64,000 nt of DNA, taken from assembly GCF_041380015.1 (NCBI RefSeq), contig NZ_CP159978.1. The stretch is one strand, 5' to 3'. This stretch comes from Buchananella felis. GTDB lineage: Bacteria > Actinomycetota > Actinomycetes > Actinomycetales > Actinomycetaceae. The position numbers and the translations under genes are program-made. This document shows, piece by piece, positions 62,849 to 64,000 of this stretch. Under the pieces are notes generated by a model. It had not been told where the DNA came from, ran no database searches, and saw only the letters and a list, made by a program, of their open reading frames with translations. The first letter of the stretch is position 1; each line of letters begins with the position of its first letter.

Positions 62849-62873
62849 CTAATCTTGACCGAGTCAATATTAG
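62849..62873 (-). promoter_or_regulatory. Probable Fur-family operator of furA-katA
   Basis: On the plus strand the arms CTAAT and TTGAC (62849-62859) are mirrored by GTCAA and ATTAG (62863-62873) about a CGA centre. The dyad overlaps the expected promoter, where bound repressor would block transcription. Confidence 0.75.
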
Positions 62874-63125
62874 AAGTGGATCAAGTCAGCGTGGGGGCCG
62901 CCACCGCCCGCAGGGGCGAGAGGAGCGCTGGCTCGACTCCGCCCCCGACTCCGCGAAGGCATCTCCACCCGCAGGGGCCAGAGACAAGCCATCCGCAAAC
63001 CGGCTTAACCCGACACGAACCCCAGCTCAACCGCAGGATAAGCGCTATCCTGACATCCACCCCCCGTTTCCACACCCCTAGCACTAACCCCACCCACTTA
63101 TCCACGCTCGAGGCTTGGAGACAAC

Positions 63126-64000
63126 ATGGGCAACACGATTCAGCTCCAGTGGGACAACCCCCACACCAGCGGGCTCAGGCGACACGACCGCCGCTCCGGC
63201 CCCTACCTCGCCTACGCCCCCTCCCCGCTGGCAAAGGCGGCGCTAACCCTGCCCACCGAGCTCTCGCTTGCCGCTGCCGAGGTAGAGCGGCGCATCCACC
63301 GCCTACGGCAGAGCCCCCTACTCAACTCGAACAGCCGCTTTCTGCTGCGCAGCGAGGCCATCGCGTCCTCCCGGCTCGAGGGGATCACGCCCGCCCCGCA
63401 ACAGCTGGCCCTCGCCGAATTGGCGCAGAGCGAGCTCGTCCAGAAGGTCAACGAGTCGGCGCGCCTAGCCGCCAACAACGTCAAGGTGGTTAGGGCCGCA
63501 GTGGAGGAGACCGCCGACGCTCCGCTCATCACGCTGGAGCACCTGCTCTCGCTTCAGCGCAACCTGCTGCCCGACTCCCCGGAGTTACACGGCGTACGTC
63601 AGAAACAGAACTGGGTGGGCGGATCCGCCTATCACCCCCTCGACGCCGACTTCGTGCCCCCGCCCCCGGAATACGTGGGGCCCCTGTTGGAGGACTTGCT
63701 GCTCTACGCCAACGGCGCCAACCACTCTCCCGTGGTCCAGGCCGCCCTGGTCCACGCACAGTTCGAGACGATTCACCCGTTCGCCGACGGCAACGGCCGG
63801 GTGGGGCGCGCCCTGATTCACGCGGTACTCGCCCGGCGCGGCCTGGTGGCGGGAATGGTTTTGCCCGTCAGCCCGGTGCTGGCCACGCTGAGCCGGCGCT
63901 ACGTCGCCGCCCTGACGGCGTTTCGCGCCATCCCGGCCGGCGCCTCGCCCGCCCCCGCACACGACGACGCCGCCCACTCCGGTCGGCTCCAGTGGATCGC
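63126..64000 (+). CDS. Fic-family protein, partial
   Basis: At least 291 residues; the gene runs past the window end. The Fic active site reads HPFADGNGRVGR, complete with the catalytic histidine, and LKTIHPF-like FETIHPF precedes it. Upstream, EAIASSRLEGI contains the (S/T)xxxE(G/N) inhibitory motif, marking an autoinhibited class. Fic enzymes typically AMPylate hydroxyl side chains of proteins. ATG 63126 has GGAG five bases upstream. The target and the C-terminus are not visible. Confidence 0.88.
   Translation, partial: MGNTIQLQWDNPHTSGLRRHDRRSGPYLAYAPSPLAKAALTLPTELSLAAAEVERRIHRLRQSPLLNSNSRFLLRSEAIASSRLEGITPAPQQLALAELAQSELVQKVNESARLAANNVKVVRAAVEETADAPLITLEHLLSLQRNLLPDSPELHGVRQKQNWVGGSAYHPLDADFVPPPPEYVGPLLEDLLLYANGANHSPVVQAALVHAQFETIHPFADGNGRVGRALIHAVLARRGLVAGMVLPVSPVLATLSRRYVAALTAFRAIPAGASPAPAHDDAAHSGRLQWI

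Overview
The window is chromosomal DNA from a high-GC Gram-positive actinobacterium, most likely a member or relative of the Actinomycetaceae; I cannot fix the genus. The pointers are actinobacterial gene families (acyl-CoA carboxylase with a separate epsilon subunit, seven-iron ferredoxin FdxA, actinobacterial-type DapD, monomeric isocitrate dehydrogenase, class III cyclase beside birA, FurA-catalase), a wall anchored by LCP proteins, and a BspA-LRR/CWB2 surface protein. At least sixteen genes start at an ATG or GTG lying 6-7 bases after a TANNNT-like hexamer with no usable ribosome-binding site, the signature of leaderless transcripts. No rRNA, tRNA, CRISPR array or transposase was recognised.

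Layout. 1-9.9 kb: surface glycan functions, namely an amino-sugar trio (oxidoreductase, aminotransferase, acetyltransferase), GT2 and DUF2304 proteins, two LCP attachment enzymes, galE and a GtrA protein, with purK-purE among them. 10-21.8 kb: a two-component system, an adenylate cyclase, birA, and the acyl-CoA carboxylase genes accD-accE and accA with a DUF885 peptidase, maf and a Nudix-NYN fusion. 22-26.4 kb: an AT-richer accessory island. It carries a frameshifted effector with a T7SS-type secretion domain and a short toxin-like tip, four tandem immunity-like paralogues on a 664-bp period, then an orphan tip and a fifth paralogue. 26.4-35.5 kb: dapD, gltA, dapC, fdxA, a VanW protein, typA and a PH-like membrane protein.

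35.8-42.6 kb: an oligopeptide ABC transporter (oppB, oppC, a fused oppDF, and a distal oppA) split by about 1 kb containing a 280-bp tandem repeat full of AACGTCGAGTT motifs. 43-52 kb: icd, an M18 aminopeptidase, and a 1605-residue surface protein with three BspA-type LRR blocks, Ser/Ala linkers and CWB2 repeats. 52-64 kb: def, a lipoprotein, a Nudix hydrolase, a GNAT-VOC-DUF218 operon, a YeiH-type exporter, a sulfide:quinone oxidoreductase with a small partner, a HAD protein, furA-katA with a clear Fur-type operator, and a Fic protein cut by the window end.

The most distinctive system is the toxin/immunity island at 22.06-26.34 kb. Its secretion domain is about 66% GC and its tip about 48% GC (own counts), the two are separated by an apparent one-base frameshift, and the immunity genes are mosaics with conserved ends and a variable middle. 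This looks like module exchange and immunity stockpiling in a contact- or T7SS-dependent competition system. The toxin's activity and the immunity family are not recognised.
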